DNA of 64,000 nt. Origin: Pirellulaceae bacterium (GTDB taxonomy: Bacteria > Planctomycetota > Planctomycetia > Pirellulales > Pirellulaceae). The translations under genes and the position numbers were made by a program. Below the pieces are notes generated by a model that was not told the origin of the DNA, ran no database searches, and saw nothing but the letters and a program-made list of their open reading frames with translations. Positions 62,474 through 64,000 of the stretch are shown piece by piece; positions within the stretch are counted from its first letter, which is position 1, and every line of letters begins with the position of its first letter. Where the stretch lies: positions 124,001 through 188,000 of the forward strand of contig BPJU01000010.1 in the NCBI GenBank assembly GCA_026004775.1. The letters run 5' to 3'.

Positions 62474-63802
62474 ATGAAAGTTTCGACCCGCCGATTTTTG
62501 GTTTCCATCTTGTGCGGTTTGGGTTGGGTGGCCGCAGCGCGAGCTCAAACCGTGCAGACCGTCAGTGACACGCCCGACTATTTCCACTCCGCTTCCACCT
62601 CGGTCGGCACTTCAGCAGAGGGTGATACATGTTGCGTTGCCGGCGGAGCTGATTATTGCGGATTGGGCGGCTGGTTGAGGCAGTCGTGTTTGCTGGGCGA
62701 CTACGCCTCGGGGGAAGCTCCCGAGCCCTGGGCGCTTATCGATCATATGCCCCGACTGCGCGACAACGGTTACTCGGTCGGTGGTTGGATCAGCTTCGGT
62801 TATCAGAACAAGCCCGACGGCGCGTTTACGGGGAACGGCCCGCTTCTGGATGACCGCGAGTGGACCAGCTTCAACCTGAATCAAGCCTGGCTCTATATTG
62901 CTCGTACCCCGGATACCGGAGGATGCGGTTGGGATTGGGGTTTCCGCGTCGATTTGCTGTACGGCGTAGACGGAAACGAGGGGCAATCGTTCGGGAACAA
63001 CCCCGGGCGTTTCGATTTTCTCAACGGCTGGGACCACGGCATCTACGAGTGGGCCCTGCCGCAAGTGTATGCGGAAATCGCCTACAACGATCTTAGCGTG
63101 AAAATTGGCCACTTCTTCACCATCATCGGTTACGAAGTGATACCGCCCCTGGGTAACTTCTTCCTCAGCCGGCAGATCACGTTTTACAACGCCGAACCGT
63201 TCACCCATACCGGCGTCTTGGCCACGTATCAGTACAGCGAAGAGATCACCTTGACCGGCGGCTGGGCGCTGGGGTGGGATACGGGTTTCGACCAGCTCAA
63301 TCAGGGCAACCTGGTGTTGAGTGCCATGTCATGGAACATATCCGAGGACGTGGTGCTCGCCCTCTACGGGGCTTATGGCAATGCCGGCTGGCGTGGCAGC
63401 CGTACCAATGTCAGCGGTGCTATTCTATCACTCCAGTGGACCGAGCGATTCTCGACGGTCCACCAGTTTGATGTCCTCGGTACCAATCGCGGTACCGACT
63501 TTGTCGCCGACGGGGTTGCCGGCGACAGCATCGGGATGATTCATTATGCGTTCTATCAACTGACGGATCGCGTCAAATCAGGCATCCGCCAAGAGTGGTG
63601 GAAGGCCGACTCGGTCTCCTACTACACCTTGACCGGCGGCTTCAATGTCCAGGCAACGCCGAACGTCATGATTCGCCCGGAGCTACGGTATCTTTGGTCA
63701 CCCGGAACGCCGGGTGGCGCTCCGGGATCGATCGCGGACAACATCGCCCGCATTTTTGATAAGGAAGCGGTATTCGGCGTGGACGTGACGTGGACTTACT
63801 GA
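62474..63802 (+). CDS. OmpL-like beta-barrel porin (BBP2-type)
   Basis: 442 residues from the ATG at 62474, nine bases after AAAGGAG; a TTG at 62468 is only three bases away. Signal peptide ~1-25 (FLVSILCGLGWVAAARAQ). A short region with clustered Cys (TCCVAGGADYCGLGGWLRQS) comes before the barrel. The barrel strands are rich in alternating aromatic residues (GYSVGGWISFGYQNKPDGAF, SLQWTERFSTVHQFDVLG) and the protein ends in VTWTY with a C-terminal aromatic. This is the pattern of beta-barrel porin-2 / OmpL-like proteins common in planctomycetes. The four Cys in the pre-barrel segment could form disulfides or a lipid-anchor-like contact; their role is unknown. Confidence 0.82.
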   Translation: MKVSTRRFLVSILCGLGWVAAARAQTVQTVSDTPDYFHSASTSVGTSAEGDTCCVAGGADYCGLGGWLRQSCLLGDYASGEAPEPWALIDHMPRLRDNGYSVGGWISFGYQNKPDGAFTGNGPLLDDREWTSFNLNQAWLYIARTPDTGGCGWDWGFRVDLLYGVDGNEGQSFGNNPGRFDFLNGWDHGIYEWALPQVYAEIAYNDLSVKIGHFFTIIGYEVIPPLGNFFLSRQITFYNAEPFTHTGVLATYQYSEEITLTGGWALGWDTGFDQLNQGNLVLSAMSWNISEDVVLALYGAYGNAGWRGSRTNVSGAILSLQWTERFSTVHQFDVLGTNRGTDFVADGVAGDSIGMIHYAFYQLTDRVKSGIRQEWWKADSVSYYTLTGGFNVQATPNVMIRPELRYLWSPGTPGGAPGSIADNIARIFDKEAVFGVDVTWTY

Positions 63803-63862
63803 ACACGTCGAACGCGAATTGCGAAAAACCACCGCTTCCGGCGCAGTCCCCGCAGACGTCGA

Positions 63863-63896
63863 GGGCTTAAGACGATTTTTCGTCTTGAGCCCTTTT
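63863..63896 (+). terminator. Rho-independent terminator of the porin gene
   Basis: GGGCTTAAGACGA and CGTCTTGAGCCC form a strong stem around a TTTTT loop, followed by TTTT. It starts 60 bp after the porin stop. The stem is nearly symmetric, so it may work in both directions. Confidence 0.85.
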
Positions 63897-64000
63897 CCAA
63901 TTCCCTGTAGCGCGGCGAACGTGAGGCTGCTCATACGGGGATCCATCTGGGCTTATCGTCCCGGTCGTTGTCCACCATCAATCTGTGCTGGCTGGTGGAC

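Noticed and set aside
1-64000. tRNA, rRNA and CRISPR arrays
   Set aside because: No T-loop GGTTCGAATCC-like arms with matching stems, no rRNA-like stretches and no regularly spaced repeats with unique spacers were found by eye.

Overview
The window looks like a chromosomal segment of a planctomycete of the Pirellulales type, possibly a thermophilic Thermogutta-like lineage, though the genus is a guess. The lineage evidence is the content: two giant PVC-type secreted dehydrogenase/HEAT/cytochrome c proteins (24410-28867 and 39086-42112), a DUF1598 protein, a Tat-exported Gfo/Idh oxidoreductase, two planctomycete-style outer-membrane barrel proteins, ceramidase-like and purple-acid-phosphatase-like secreted enzymes, and GC-rich monocistronic or short operons. 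No tRNA, rRNA or CRISPR array was seen.

Layout. 1-2500: end of an unknown gene, then a gene-poor tract with a duplicated 145-bp sequence, three copies of a 46-bp REP-like palindrome and an IS4-type transposase relic. 2517-9000: carB, an esterase, and a divergent murein-salvage locus: a BadF-type sugar kinase and MurQ on the minus strand, and a secreted AmiE-NamZ-like fusion on the plus strand. 11797-12747: a stand-alone rplX and sufE. 13032-15643: an NnrS-like membrane protein and a Ric/YtfE di-iron protein, a nitrosative-stress pair. 16468-20944: a polyprenol-phosphate glycosyltransferase and a phosphate signalling set (phoR, phoU, phoB). 20971-31104: a collagen-like/HEAT-like exported protein, a barrel protein, the ThuA-dehydrogenase-cytochrome giant and an MFS transporter with a large central insertion.

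31178-35372 is the most unusual part: a tandem triplication of a PD-(D/E)XK Rpn-type recombination-promoting nuclease gene. Each copy has its own upstream region, and the copies carry 4, 5 and 8 copies of a tetrapeptide repeat. 35585-42112 is a minus-strand run: PVC dehydrogenase, glycosyltransferase, metallophosphoesterase and ceramidase. 42283-46905: an orphan DNA methyltransferase, DUF1598, and the replication pair tmk-holB. 47793-49798: a small operon with a membrane-anchored DUF1573-like protein, a Cys-rich secreted mini-protein and a bitopic membrane protein, preceded by 16 perfect heptamers. 50401-55622: a purple-acid-phosphatase-like enzyme and a partner-switching/FHA signalling neighbourhood (REC-HATPase-FHA fusion, STAS protein, solo FHA protein). 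56019-56920: a decayed toxin-antitoxin and transposase area. 57594-63802: an RNase H-like nuclease, a Gfo/Idh oxidoreductase, an ApbE flavin transferase and an OmpL-like porin.

Functions are inferred from motifs and protein-family recognition by eye; no database search was run.
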